A stretch of DNA of 64,000 bases from Massilia arenae. GTDB lineage: Bacteria; Pseudomonadota; Gammaproteobacteria; Burkholderiales; Burkholderiaceae_D. Shown here in pieces: positions 19,725-27,940 of this stretch. The position numbers and the translations under genes were made by a program. The DNA lies in assembly GCF_008014745.1 (NCBI RefSeq), contig NZ_VPFD01000015.1, positions 124,001 through 188,000 of the forward strand, read 5' to 3'. The number at the start of each line of letters is the position of its first letter. The first letter of the stretch is position 1. The notes below the pieces were generated by a model. The model saw nothing but the letters and a program-made list of their open reading frames with translations, did not search any database and was not told where the DNA came from.

Positions 19725-22700
19725 ATGACGCCCACGCCATCTGTCCCGCACCTCCCGGCCCCTGGCGCCTTCGTGCGCCTGGCGATGGCATTCATCCTTC
19801 TGATTCTCTGCGCGTTGCCGGCGCAAGCGGCGCCGCTGCAGCTGGCGCGCGACGCCCAGGTGATCGAGGCCTGGCCCGCCGTGACTGTCCTGCACGACGC
19901 CGACAACCGCCTGGACGCGGCGGCCGCGCTGGCGGCCCCGGAGCGCTTCGAGCAGCCGCGCACCGCCTACGCGACCCTGGGCATGCTGCCCGGGACCACC
20001 TGGCTGCGCATCCCGGTGACGGTGCCGAAGGACGCCACCAATGGCTGGGTACTGCAGGTCGACTACGCCCTGCTCGACGAACTGGACGTCTACCTGGCCC
20101 GCCCCGAAGGCCTGGAGAAGATCGCGAGCCTGGGCCGCATGCAGGCGCCGTCCGGCGAATCGCTTGCCGGCCGGGTTCCGGGCGCCCTGCTGCGCCTGAT
20201 TCCCGGCACCGACTACACGGTCTTGCTGCGCGTGCGTTCGGTCGGCCCCAAGATCCTGCCGATCACCTTCATGCAGCCGCATGCCGTGCTGCCCAATGCA
20301 CTGGGCGAGCAGATCCTGCAAGGACTGCTGCTGGGCCTGCGCATCACCCTGTTCCTGTATGCGATCGGGCAGTGGATCACGTTGCGCGACCACCTGTTCG
20401 GCAAGTACGCGCTGCTGGCGGCCGGAGTGACCGTGTACTCGGCCGCCTGGTTCGGCATCGCCGGCCAGTACGTCTGGCCAGGCAACGCCTGGCTGCTCGA
20501 ACACGGGGCCGGCATTGCCTCGATCCTGGCCTCGTGCGGCGCCTACCTGTTCGTCGAGCAGTCGCTGGCCCGCCCCGGACGCGACCGCATCTTCAGTCTG
20601 CTGATGAAGACGCTGGCCGGCCTGTGCGTGGTGACCGCGCTCGGCTTCGGCTTCGGCCTGATCAGCCATCGCTACCTGGTCATGATCGTCGGTACGCTCG
20701 GGATCCTGCCGATGCTGCTCGGCCTGCCCGGCGCCTTCCGCCGCGCGCGCGCCGGCGACATGGTCGGCACCTATTTCCTGATCGGCTGGGCCGGCGCCTT
20801 CGCCTGCGCGCTGATCACCGCCCAGCTGATCAACGGCAGGCTGCCGGCCAACTTCTGGACCATGCACGCGCTGGTGTTCGGCAGCACCTTCGACATGCTG
20901 GTCTTCATGCGCATCCTGGGCCTGCGCACCAAGGCGATCCGCGAAGCGATGCTGCGCGCCGAAGCCAGCACCCGCATGAAATCCGAGTTCCTGGCCAATA
21001 TGAGCCATGAGATCCGCACCCCGATGAACGCCATCATCGGCATGAGCCGGCTGGCCCTGATGAGCGAACCGGCGCCCGCCCTGCGCAACTACCTGGGCAA
21101 GATCCTCGGCGCGAGCGAACACCTGATGGGCATCATCAACGACATCCTCGATTTCTCGCGCATCGAGGCCGGCAAACTGCATCTCGAGGAAGTGCAGTTT
21201 GACCTGGACGAGCTGCTCGAACACCTGTCCAGCCTCACCGCGGTGAAGGCCGAGGCCAAGGGCCTCGAGCTGGTGTTCCGGGTCGGACCCGGCGTGCCGA
21301 CGCGCCTGGTCGGCGACCCGCTGCGCCTGGGCCAAGTGCTGATCAACCTGACCGGCAACGCCGTCAAGTTTACCGAGCATGGCGAAATCGTGGTGGCGGT
21401 CGAGGCGGAGAAGACCGTAGCCGGGCGCGTGACGCTGGCGTTCTCCGTCAGGGACACCGGGATCGGGATGACCGAGGAAGCCATCGGACGCCTGTTCCAG
21501 TCGTTCAGCCAGGCCGACAACTCGACCACCCGCAAGTATGGCGGCACCGGCCTTGGCCTGTCGATTTCGCGCCAGCTGGTCGAACTCATGGGCGGCGACA
21601 TCGCGGTGCGCAGCGCACAGCGCAAGGGCAGCTGCTTCACCTTCAGCGTGCCGCTCGGGATCGCCGACGGCCAGTCCGCCGCCGCCAATGTACGCCAGGC
21701 CCTGCTGCAAGACGTGCGCGCGCTGGTGGTGGACGACAGCGCCACCGCCCGCAGCGCGCTGTCCGAGATGCTGGACGGCCTGGGCATGCGCGCCGACACC
21801 GCGGCTTCGGGCGAGGATTGCCTGGCGCTCCTGGCCCGCGCCGACGCCGCCGGCCAGCCCTACCAGGTCGTGCTGATGGACTACCTGATGCCGGGACTGG
21901 ACGGGATGGAGACGATCAGCCGCATCCGCAGTAGCGCGCAAGAACACGGGCACGACCGCCCTCCACCAGCGATCCTGATAATCTCGGCCTGCACCCGCGA
22001 GACCGTGATGGGCGAAGAAGGCGAACTGCCGGTCGACGCCTTCCTGCACAAGCCGGTCGGTCCCGCCCTGCTCTATCACAGCCTGCTGCAAGCGCTGCAT
22101 CCGCAGCTTGGCCCCATCGAACCTATGGAAAAATATTTGCCGGCCATGGCCGACCTGCCGCGCCTGGACGGCGCGCGCATCCTGCTCGCCGAGGACAATG
22201 CCAACAACCGCGAGGTGGCGCTCGAATTCATGGCCGCCGCCCGCATGCAGGTGGACGTCGCCTTCAACGGCGTGGAAGCGGTGCGCATGGCGCGCGCCGG
22301 CGACTACGACCTGGTGCTGATGGACATCCAGATGCCCGAGATGGACGGCCTCGCGGCCACCCGCGAGATCCGCCTCGATGCGCGCCTGCTCGAACTGCCG
22401 ATCGTGGCCATGACCGCGCATGCGCTGGCCAGCGACCGCGCGCTGAGCCGCCTGGCCGGCATGAACGACCACGTGACCAAGCCGATCGACCCCGACCTGC
22501 TGTTCTGCACCCTGCTCAAGTGGATCGACCCGGCGCGCCTGGAAGGACGCCCGGCGCCGCAGGGATTCCAGCCCGCCGTCCAGGCGCAGGCCCCGGGCCA
22601 CGACCCTGCCTCCACGGCGACGCTGCCGGCGGTGCCCGGCATCGACTGGCGCCTGGCCCTGGACAAGGTCGACGGCCAGCACCGCCGCCTGGAAAAGCGC

Positions 22701-23243
22701 GCCGGCAGCTTCGTGCGCGAATACGCCGCTGCGCCGCGCATCCTGCGCGACGCGCTGGCGGCGGGCGACCACGCGCGCCTGCAAGGGCTGGCGCACAACC
22801 TGAAGTCGAGCGCCGCCTACGTCGGCGCCTTCGAGCTGGCCGGCGCCGCCAGCCGCCTGGAGCAGGACCTGCGCGCCGGCCAGCTGGAACGGGTCGGCAT
22901 CCAGGTGCCCGCGCTGGTGGCGGCCGCCGAATCGGTGCTGGCGGGCCTGGCCCAGCTGGCCGCCGCCACCCTGCCCAAGCCGAGCGATCCGAAGGCGCTG
23001 GCGGCAATCGTCGCGCGCCTCGAGGACCACCTGCGCAGCGACGATGCGCGCGCCGAGGACGCGCTGGCCCAGCTCGAAGCGCTGCTCGCGGTCAGCATCG
23101 ACCCGAACCGGTACGACACCGCGCTCGATGGCGTGCGGCGCGCTGTCGCCGATATCGAGTATGCTGCCGCGCTGGCGCCGCTCGCTGCGCTGGCGGCGCA
23201 ACTCGATCTCTGTCATAGCCTCAGCCTCGAAAGCAGCCGATGA
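19725..23243 (+). CDS. hybrid sensor histidine kinase, 7TMR-DISM type (tandem paralogue)
   Basis: 1172 residues. The ATG at 19725 gives MTPTPSVPHLP followed by a signal peptide ending ALPAQAA. Architecture is the same as its neighbour: DISMED2-like sensor, seven TM segments, HisKA (H428 in MSHEIRTPMNAIIGMSRLAL), HATPase, receiver 1 (D719), receiver 2 (D867) and Hpt (H1024). The second receiver and start of the Hpt linker (22146-22540) are almost identical in DNA to 18482-18876 of the first gene, whereas the sensors differ. This suggests two inputs converging on one shared output. The stop codon overlaps the diguanylate cyclase start (ATGA), arguing that the cyclase is its direct partner. Confidence 0.95.
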   Translation: MTPTPSVPHLPAPGAFVRLAMAFILLILCALPAQAAPLQLARDAQVIEAWPAVTVLHDADNRLDAAAALAAPERFEQPRTAYATLGMLPGTTWLRIPVTVPKDATNGWVLQVDYALLDELDVYLARPEGLEKIASLGRMQAPSGESLAGRVPGALLRLIPGTDYTVLLRVRSVGPKILPITFMQPHAVLPNALGEQILQGLLLGLRITLFLYAIGQWITLRDHLFGKYALLAAGVTVYSAAWFGIAGQYVWPGNAWLLEHGAGIASILASCGAYLFVEQSLARPGRDRIFSLLMKTLAGLCVVTALGFGFGLISHRYLVMIVGTLGILPMLLGLPGAFRRARAGDMVGTYFLIGWAGAFACALITAQLINGRLPANFWTMHALVFGSTFDMLVFMRILGLRTKAIREAMLRAEASTRMKSEFLANMSHEIRTPMNAIIGMSRLALMSEPAPALRNYLGKILGASEHLMGIINDILDFSRIEAGKLHLEEVQFDLDELLEHLSSLTAVKAEAKGLELVFRVGPGVPTRLVGDPLRLGQVLINLTGNAVKFTEHGEIVVAVEAEKTVAGRVTLAFSVRDTGIGMTEEAIGRLFQSFSQADNSTTRKYGGTGLGLSISRQLVELMGGDIAVRSAQRKGSCFTFSVPLGIADGQSAAANVRQALLQDVRALVVDDSATARSALSEMLDGLGMRADTAASGEDCLALLARADAAGQPYQVVLMDYLMPGLDGMETISRIRSSAQEHGHDRPPPAILIISACTRETVMGEEGELPVDAFLHKPVGPALLYHSLLQALHPQLGPIEPMEKYLPAMADLPRLDGARILLAEDNANNREVALEFMAAARMQVDVAFNGVEAVRMARAGDYDLVLMDIQMPEMDGLAATREIRLDARLLELPIVAMTAHALASDRALSRLAGMNDHVTKPIDPDLLFCTLLKWIDPARLEGRPAPQGFQPAVQAQAPGHDPASTATLPAVPGIDWRLALDKVDGQHRRLEKRAGSFVREYAAAPRILRDALAAGDHARLQGLAHNLKSSAAYVGAFELAGAASRLEQDLRAGQLERVGIQVPALVAAAESVLAGLAQLAAATLPKPSDPKALAAIVARLEDHLRSDDARAEDALAQLEALLAVSIDPNRYDTALDGVRRAVADIEYAAALAPLAALAAQLDLCHSLSLESSR

Positions 23244-24163
23244 ACATAGTGGAGAACCAGAAGGTGCTGGTGGCGGACGACGACGCCATCAATCGCGAAG
23301 TGCTGGGCGAATTGCTCAAGCCCGAATACACGGTGCTGCTGGCCCGCAACGGCGCCCAGACCCTGGAGCGCGCCACGCGCCACCTGCCCGACCTGATCCT
23401 GCTGGACGTGATGATGCCCGACATGGACGGCTACGAGGTGCTGCGCCGCCTGCGCAGCGACCCGCAGACGGCACATATCTCGGTGATCTTCATCTCGGGC
23501 CTGGACCGCCCCGAGGACGAGGCCAACGGCCTCAAGATGGGCGCCTCGGACTACATCGTCAAGCCCTTCAACCAGACCGTGGTGATGGCGCGCGTGGCGC
23601 TGCACCTTCAGGTGGTGCGCCAGCGCCGCATGCTGGAACGGCTGGCGAACATCGACGGGCTGACCGAACTGGCCAACCGCCGCCGCTTCGACGAAATGTA
23701 CAGTCTCGAATGGCAGCGCGCGCGGCGTTCGGGACGACCACTGTCGCTGGCCCTGCTCGACATCGACGCCTTCAAGCAGTTCAACGACCGCTACGGCCAT
23801 CCGAGCGGCGACCGCGCGCTGCGCTCGGTGGCGCGGGTGGCCGGCGCCGCCATGCGCCGCCCGGGGGATATGGCGGCGCGCTACGGCGGCGAGGAATTGC
23901 TGCTCATGATGCCCGAAACCGACGTGTTCGAAGCACGCCGGATGGCCGAAGGGGTGCGCGAGGCGGTGATCGCCCTGAGCATCGCGCACGAGGCGTCGGG
24001 CGTGGCGCCGCTGCTGACGGTGAGTATCGGCGGCGCCACGCTCGATCCAGAGGGCGACGAAGGGCCAGCCGAACTGTTCGAGGCGGCCGACGCCCAGCTA
24101 TACCGCGCCAAGCAGAGCGGACGCAACCAGGTGTGGTGGCGCGAGGGCGGCGCCGCGGTCTGA
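23240..24163 (+). CDS. response regulator with GGDEF domain (diguanylate cyclase)
   Basis: 307 residues. Receiver domain with acidic pocket LVADDDAIN and phospho-acceptor D56 (LLDVMMPDMDG). A short helix links it to a GGDEF domain with signature GGEEL (216-220), an active variant. An RxxD inhibitory site (R207-PGD) sits five residues before the signature, so feedback by c-di-GMP is likely. DIDAFKQFNDRYGHPSGD supplies metal and nucleotide contacts. WspR/PleD-like logic: phosphorylation promotes dimerisation and c-di-GMP synthesis. It overlaps the second hybrid kinase by 4 bp, so it is the obvious output of the two kinases. Convergent with the DedA gene, 3 bp apart, with no terminator visible. 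Confidence 0.95.
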   Translation: MNIVENQKVLVADDDAINREVLGELLKPEYTVLLARNGAQTLERATRHLPDLILLDVMMPDMDGYEVLRRLRSDPQTAHISVIFISGLDRPEDEANGLKMGASDYIVKPFNQTVVMARVALHLQVVRQRRMLERLANIDGLTELANRRRFDEMYSLEWQRARRSGRPLSLALLDIDAFKQFNDRYGHPSGDRALRSVARVAGAAMRRPGDMAARYGGEELLLMMPETDVFEARRMAEGVREAVIALSIAHEASGVAPLLTVSIGGATLDPEGDEGPAELFEAADAQLYRAKQSGRNQVWWREGGAAV

Positions 24164-24166
24164 AGA

Positions 24167-24775
24167 TTACTGGGCCTTGGCGCGCTTCTTGAAGGTCGCC
24201 ACCCGGTACAGATACCAGCCGAAGAGGCCGATCAGGATCGCCTTCGACACCGGATCGACGTAGTGCGCCACCCGTTCATACTGGCTTTCCAGCATGTAGC
24301 CGGCGCCGGTCAGGATGCCGGTCCAGACCAGCGAACCCACCGTCGAGTACAACAAGAACTGCCCCATTGGCATGCCGGCCAGGCCGGCCGGGACCGAGAT
24401 CAAGGTGCGGATGGCCGGGATCAGGCGCCCGAACAGCACGACCTTGCGTCCATGCTTCTCGAACGACTCCATCGCATGCTCGATGTCGCCATGGGTCACG
24501 GTCAGCCAGCGCGCATGCTTGTCGGCAAATTTTTCCAGACGCTCCTTGCCGTAGACCTTGCCGGCGTAATACCAGGGCAAGGCCCCTGCCACCGAGCCGG
24601 CCGTGCCGGCAATCAACACGCCAATCACGTTCAGGTCGCCGCGCGCGGCGACGAAACCGGCGAACGGCATGATCAACTCGGATGGGATTGGCGGGAAAAT
24701 ATTTTCCAACGCCATCAGGGCGAACACGGCCAGGTAACCGCCGCTCTGCATGAATTCGGTGATGAAGTCGAACAC
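24167..24775 (-). CDS. DedA family inner-membrane protein
   Basis: 202 residues from a GTG start behind AGGAGTGCCCC. DedA/SNARE-associated fold: YLAVFALMALENIFPPIPSE (re-entrant loop with the conserved E and PxPxE-like motif), GSVAGALPWYYAGKVYGKE, and GRLIPAIRTLISVPAGLAGM with the conserved arginines. Family members are implicated in undecaprenyl phosphate or phospholipid translocation and membrane-potential homeostasis. About four to five membrane segments. It probably shares a transcript with the AraC-type gene 16 bp upstream. Confidence 0.92.
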   Translation of the reverse strand: MFDFITEFMQSGGYLAVFALMALENIFPPIPSELIMPFAGFVAARGDLNVIGVLIAGTAGSVAGALPWYYAGKVYGKERLEKFADKHARWLTVTHGDIEHAMESFEKHGRKVVLFGRLIPAIRTLISVPAGLAGMPMGQFLLYSTVGSLVWTGILTGAGYMLESQYERVAHYVDPVSKAILIGLFGWYLYRVATFKKRAKAQ

Positions 24776-24791
24776 GGGGCACTCCTACGGG

Positions 24792-25271
24792 TTAGGCAGT
24801 CTCCACCATATCCAGTTCGATAGTGCGCTTCTGTTCGCTTTCGTACGGATCGGCGGCGACGCCTGGCCGGTTCAGGCAGCGCCATACGTGGGGCGACAGG
24901 CCGATCACCTCGTGGAAAGTGCGGGTGAAATGCGACTGGTCGCAGAAACCGTGGGCGTGGGCAATGGTCGTGAGCGGCGTGTTCGAGCTGACCATCGCCT
25001 CGCAGGCGGCCGCCAGCCGGCGCCGGATCACGTACATGCGCGGCGGCACGCCGACACTGTGCTTGAAGGCGCGCGTGAAATGGCTGACGCTCAGGCCCAG
25101 TGTTGCCGCCAGGCTGGCCGTGCGCAGGGTGGCGCCCAGGTTGGCGTCGATGTAGTCGGTGACCCGCCTCACCTGCCAGCGCGGGAGGCCGCCGTGGCAA
25201 GAATGGATGGCCCGGCCCTCGGCTGCGGGCCGGAACGGGATGGCGATAGGGATCGATGGCGCGGTCTGCAT
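24792..25271 (-). CDS. short AraC family transcriptional regulator
   Basis: 159 residues, start behind GGAGAGCACC. It consists almost wholly of the two AraC helix-turn-helix motifs: LRTASLAATLGLSVSHFTRA, then LTTIAHAHGFCDQSHFTRTF followed by GLSPHVWRC. About 40 residues precede them, with no cupin or other sensor domain, so effector binding is not expected; it may work as a constitutive or abundance-controlled activator, like SoxS/MarA. C-terminal tail acidic. Target unknown; the DedA gene downstream is a candidate. Confidence 0.88.
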   Translation of the reverse strand: MQTAPSIPIAIPFRPAAEGRAIHSCHGGLPRWQVRRVTDYIDANLGATLRTASLAATLGLSVSHFTRAFKHSVGVPPRMYVIRRRLAAACEAMVSSNTPLTTIAHAHGFCDQSHFTRTFHEVIGLSPHVWRCLNRPGVAADPYESEQKRTIELDMVETA

Positions 25272-25364
25272 GGTGCTCTCCAGGGTGGTCGTGTTCGAGA
25301 CGATCTGGACAGCATGTTGCCGCCCGCTGGAGATGTTGCACAGACAAGTTAGAGCCCCCGCCTA

Positions 25365-25382
25365 CCCCCACTAAAGTGGGGG
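25365..25382. terminator. hairpin between AraC-type and RidA-type genes
   Basis: CCCCCAC-TAAA-GTGGGGG, a 7-bp stem with 4-base loop, directly after the RidA-type stop on the minus strand. The T-run is missing, so it may be Rho-assisted or merely a 3' end stabiliser. Confidence 0.45.
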
Positions 25383-25391
25383 GGGCTTGCA

Positions 25392-25856
25392 TCAGGCGAC
25401 GCCGGCGTCCGCGAGCACGGCGCGGAAGGTTACTTCGATCAGTTGCGGCGGCAATGCAAGGCGGGTGACGCCGATCAGGTTACTGGCGCATTGCGGCTGG
25501 TCGATGCCGTAGAACTCCTTCCTGACTTTGCCTGCCACGGCAAACGCGGCATCGACGTCAAGTACATAGAGCGTTTCTTCGACGACATCGTCCAGCGTCG
25601 CGCCGAACCGGGCCAGCAGGTCGATGGCGTTACGGTAGGTCTGGCGCATCTGTTCTTCCATGCCGCTGAAGTCAAGCGGGCGGCCCTGTGCGTCGAGCGG
25701 CGCCGGTGCGACGAGTTGTCCGTCCTTGTCGTGGCCCAGCTGGCCGGACAGGTAGACCACGTCCTTGACTTGCACTGCCTGGCTGTAGCCATAGATCGAT
25801 TCCCACGGAACCCCGTGGTTGGCGGTTTTCTTGCTAAGCGTAAAGTTCTTGTCCAT
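25392..25856 (-). CDS. RidA family protein (enamine/imine deaminase-like)
   Basis: 154 residues. The start is the ATG giving MDKNFTLSK, behind GGGAG; the upstream extension is rejected. YjgF/YER057c/UK114 fold: YSQAVQVKDVVYLSGQLGHD, then GMEEQMRQTYRNAIDLLARFG, LDDVVEETLYVLD and a C-terminal VTRLALPPQLIEVTF. The canonical RidA arginine for substrate carboxylate binding (usually in a C-x-R-x motif) is not obvious here: the segment reads NLIGVTRLALPP, giving an arginine in the expected strand. Deaminase activity on reactive enamines is possible, but it may belong to a Rid2-7 subgroup with another role. Cytoplasmic. Monocistronic. Confidence 0.85.
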   Translation of the reverse strand: MDKNFTLSKKTANHGVPWESIYGYSQAVQVKDVVYLSGQLGHDKDGQLVAPAPLDAQGRPLDFSGMEEQMRQTYRNAIDLLARFGATLDDVVEETLYVLDVDAAFAVAGKVRKEFYGIDQPQCASNLIGVTRLALPPQLIEVTFRAVLADAGVA

Positions 25857-25985
25857 GCTGCATGCTCCCGGTTCGTTGTCGAAGGCGATGTGCGCGCCGG
25901 GAATCCCAGCCCGCAACCGTGAGCGATTCTGACAAAAGCATCACGCTATCGTCTTGCAGGAATCTGCTGTCGCGGCGGATCCGGA

Positions 25986-26618
25986 TCAGATTTCGAGGAA
26001 TCCCCGCTCGATCCCGATGGTCACGGCATGGGTCCGGTTATTGGCGCCCAGCTTGTCCATGATGCTGCGCAGGTGGCCCTTGACCGTGTCCTCGGACAGG
26101 TTCAGGGCGGCGCCGATCTGCTTGTTGCCGTTGCCGCGGGCGATCAGCTCCAGCACCTGCAGCTCGCGCACCGTCAGGCTTTCCTGGCCCAGGTGGCGCG
26201 CCAGCTCGCCGGCGATCTCGGACGGGATATAGCGGTGACCGGCGGCCAGCACGCGGATGGCGTCGGTCAGTTCCTTGCGCAAGGAGCTCTTGAGGAGGTA
26301 GCCCTGGGCGCCGCTCTTGATCGCCTGCATGGCGCGGGCGTCGCCGCGGAAGGTGGTCAGGATCGCCAGGCAGGCGTGGGGGAATTCGGCCCGGATCGCG
26401 GCGATCGCGTCCATGCCGTTCAGGTGCGGCATCTGCAGATCGACCAGGGTGACATGGGGCCGCAGCTTGCGGTAAAGCGCGACCGCCTCGAGGCCGTCGG
26501 ACGCTTCGCCGACCACCCGCATATCGGGCTGGCTGGCGATCACGGCCGCGATCCCCTCGCGCATCAGGGGATGGTCGTCGGCGATCAGGACGTCGATGGT
26601 GCGCTGTTGACTATTCAC
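25986..26618 (-). CDS. NarL/FixJ-type response regulator
   Basis: 210 residues from a GTG start behind GAGGAGCACC. The receiver begins VLIADDHPLMREGIAAVI; the phospho-acceptor aspartate is in HVTLVDLQMPHLNG (about D59). The output domain is a LuxR-type HTH: LTVRELQVLELIARGNGNKQ then LNLSEDTVKGHLRSIMDKLG. No histidine kinase gene is adjacent, so its partner is elsewhere. It lies downstream of the XapX-DUF1211 operon on the same strand, 65 bp after the DUF1211 stop, and might be a late member of it. Controlled genes unknown. Confidence 0.93.
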   Translation of the reverse strand: MNSQQRTIDVLIADDHPLMREGIAAVIASQPDMRVVGEASDGLEAVALYRKLRPHVTLVDLQMPHLNGMDAIAAIRAEFPHACLAILTTFRGDARAMQAIKSGAQGYLLKSSLRKELTDAIRVLAAGHRYIPSEIAGELARHLGQESLTVRELQVLELIARGNGNKQIGAALNLSEDTVKGHLRSIMDKLGANNRTHAVTIGIERGFLEI

Positions 26619-26683
26619 GGTGCTCCTCTTCTTGTTCTTGGCTGGCGACGGGCATCATGCCAGCGCCGCCACGTGGCGTCCAG

Positions 26684-27244
26684 TCACGACGCCCCCCGCT
26701 CGATCCGGTTCGGCACCAGCCATAGCGCCGCCAGCAGCACATGGATCAGCGCCGCCAGCGGCGGCTGCCACAGCGATACCCCCACCGCCAGCGCGTACAT
26801 GGCCAGCGACAGCCGGTTCTTGGCGTTCTGCCAGGTATGGGCATGATCCAGGCCGGCAAGCGTCCCCAGGCGCCACGACAGCAGCATGAAGGACACCGAG
26901 CACAGGAACAGCACCACGCCGTACAGGGCCACCGGCGCCGGCGCCGTCGGGTATTCGGCCGCCCAGGCGGTCACGAACGGGATCAGCGACATCCAGAACA
27001 GCAGGTGCAGGTTGGCCCACAGCGTCGCCCAGTCGACCCGCTCCACGCGCTCGAACAGCGCATGGTGGTTGACCCAGTAGATGCCGACGTAGACGAAACT
27101 CAGGGCATAACGCAACCAGCCCGGCACGACCGCCAGCATGTCGCCGAGGGTCGTGCCGTGCGGAGGCGTCAGCTCCAGCACCATGATGGTGAGGATGACG
27201 GCGATCACGCCGTCGCTGAACGCCTCCAGGCGGGTCTTGGTCAT
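26684..27244 (-). CDS. DUF1211 / TMEM175-like membrane protein
   Basis: 186 residues. The family hallmark is at the N-terminus: RLEAFSDGVIAVILTIMVLE (FSDG motif). Bacterial TMEM175 homologues form potassium-permeable channels with the isoleucine-lined pore of this first helix; about six TM segments are seen (including YALSFVYVGIYWVNHHALF). The gene follows DUF1275 by 9 bp with AAGGACAT as ribosome site, so it is the last gene of the minus-strand operon. Channel function here is inferred from family. Confidence 0.88.
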   Translation of the reverse strand: MTKTRLEAFSDGVIAVILTIMVLELTPPHGTTLGDMLAVVPGWLRYALSFVYVGIYWVNHHALFERVERVDWATLWANLHLLFWMSLIPFVTAWAAEYPTAPAPVALYGVVLFLCSVSFMLLSWRLGTLAGLDHAHTWQNAKNRLSLAMYALAVGVSLWQPPLAALIHVLLAALWLVPNRIERGAS

Positions 27245-27253
27245 ATGTCCTTC

Positions 27254-27940
27254 CTAGGCCTGGTCCAGGCTGGGCTTGACCAGGTGCAGGCACAGGATCG
27301 CCACCGGCACGATCAGCGCCACGAAGCCGAACGCCAGGAACAGGAAAGCCCCCGCCGCGCAGCCGATCGCGAAGCCGAACAGCGGCCAGAAAAACTTGCT
27401 GCAGCGCGCCGTGGTGGCCGCATCGCCGGCGCCGCGCAGCTGGTCGACGGAATCGATCACAAGCTGGGTCACGTTCCCGGTCATCATCGAGGTCGGCGCC
27501 AGGTGGGCCAGCAGCAGCTTGCTGGCCGCGCTGTGGGCGCCCATGGCCGCGGTGCCGAGCAGGCCGGCCGCCATGGCCAGCGCCGACATATCGCGCGCCA
27601 CCGGCTCGGACAGCATTCCGCAGGCCATGAAGCCGATCAGCAGGACCAGTTGCAGCAGGTACGAAGGCCGATGCGCGTCGACGCCGCGCCGCTCGCACGA
27701 CGCCACCAGCAGGCGCGCCGCGGCGATGCCGAGGATGAAGGCCGGGAAGGCCAGGATCTTCAGCAGCGACGGAATGTTCGCCGGATCGGCCAGCGAAGCG
27801 CCGAGCAGCACGAAGTTGCCGGTAACGTGGGCCGTGAACAGGCCGAACAGGCCGATGAAGCCCAAGGTATCAACATAGCCGCCGAGGAAGCCCATATTGA
27901 AACCCTGCAGGCGCGATGGGGCAGGAGTAGCGGCCATCAT
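27254..27940 (-). CDS. DUF1275 (YoaK) family membrane protein
   Basis: 228 residues, about six TM helices. Family motif near the start: GFLGGYVDTLGFIGLFGLFT followed by AHVTGNFVLLGA. Basic linker and Cys-containing loop in the middle. DUF1275 proteins have no established biochemical role; they often accompany stress or detoxification genes. The start codon overlaps the amidohydrolase stop (ATGA), so translation is coupled. ATGATG gives two possible adjacent starts. Confidence 0.88.
   Translation of the reverse strand: MMAATPAPSRLQGFNMGFLGGYVDTLGFIGLFGLFTAHVTGNFVLLGASLADPANIPSLLKILAFPAFILGIAAARLLVASCERRGVDAHRPSYLLQLVLLIGFMACGMLSEPVARDMSALAMAAGLLGTAAMGAHSAASKLLLAHLAPTSMMTGNVTQLVIDSVDQLRGAGDAATTARCSKFFWPLFGFAIGCAAGAFLFLAFGFVALIVPVAILCLHLVKPSLDQA

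Noticed and set aside
19128-23216. A 1362-codon open frame antisense to the second hybrid kinase
   Set aside because: The plus-strand kinase has complete domains; the antisense frame gives Arg/His/Ala-rich sequence with no domain, a usual by-product of high third-position GC.
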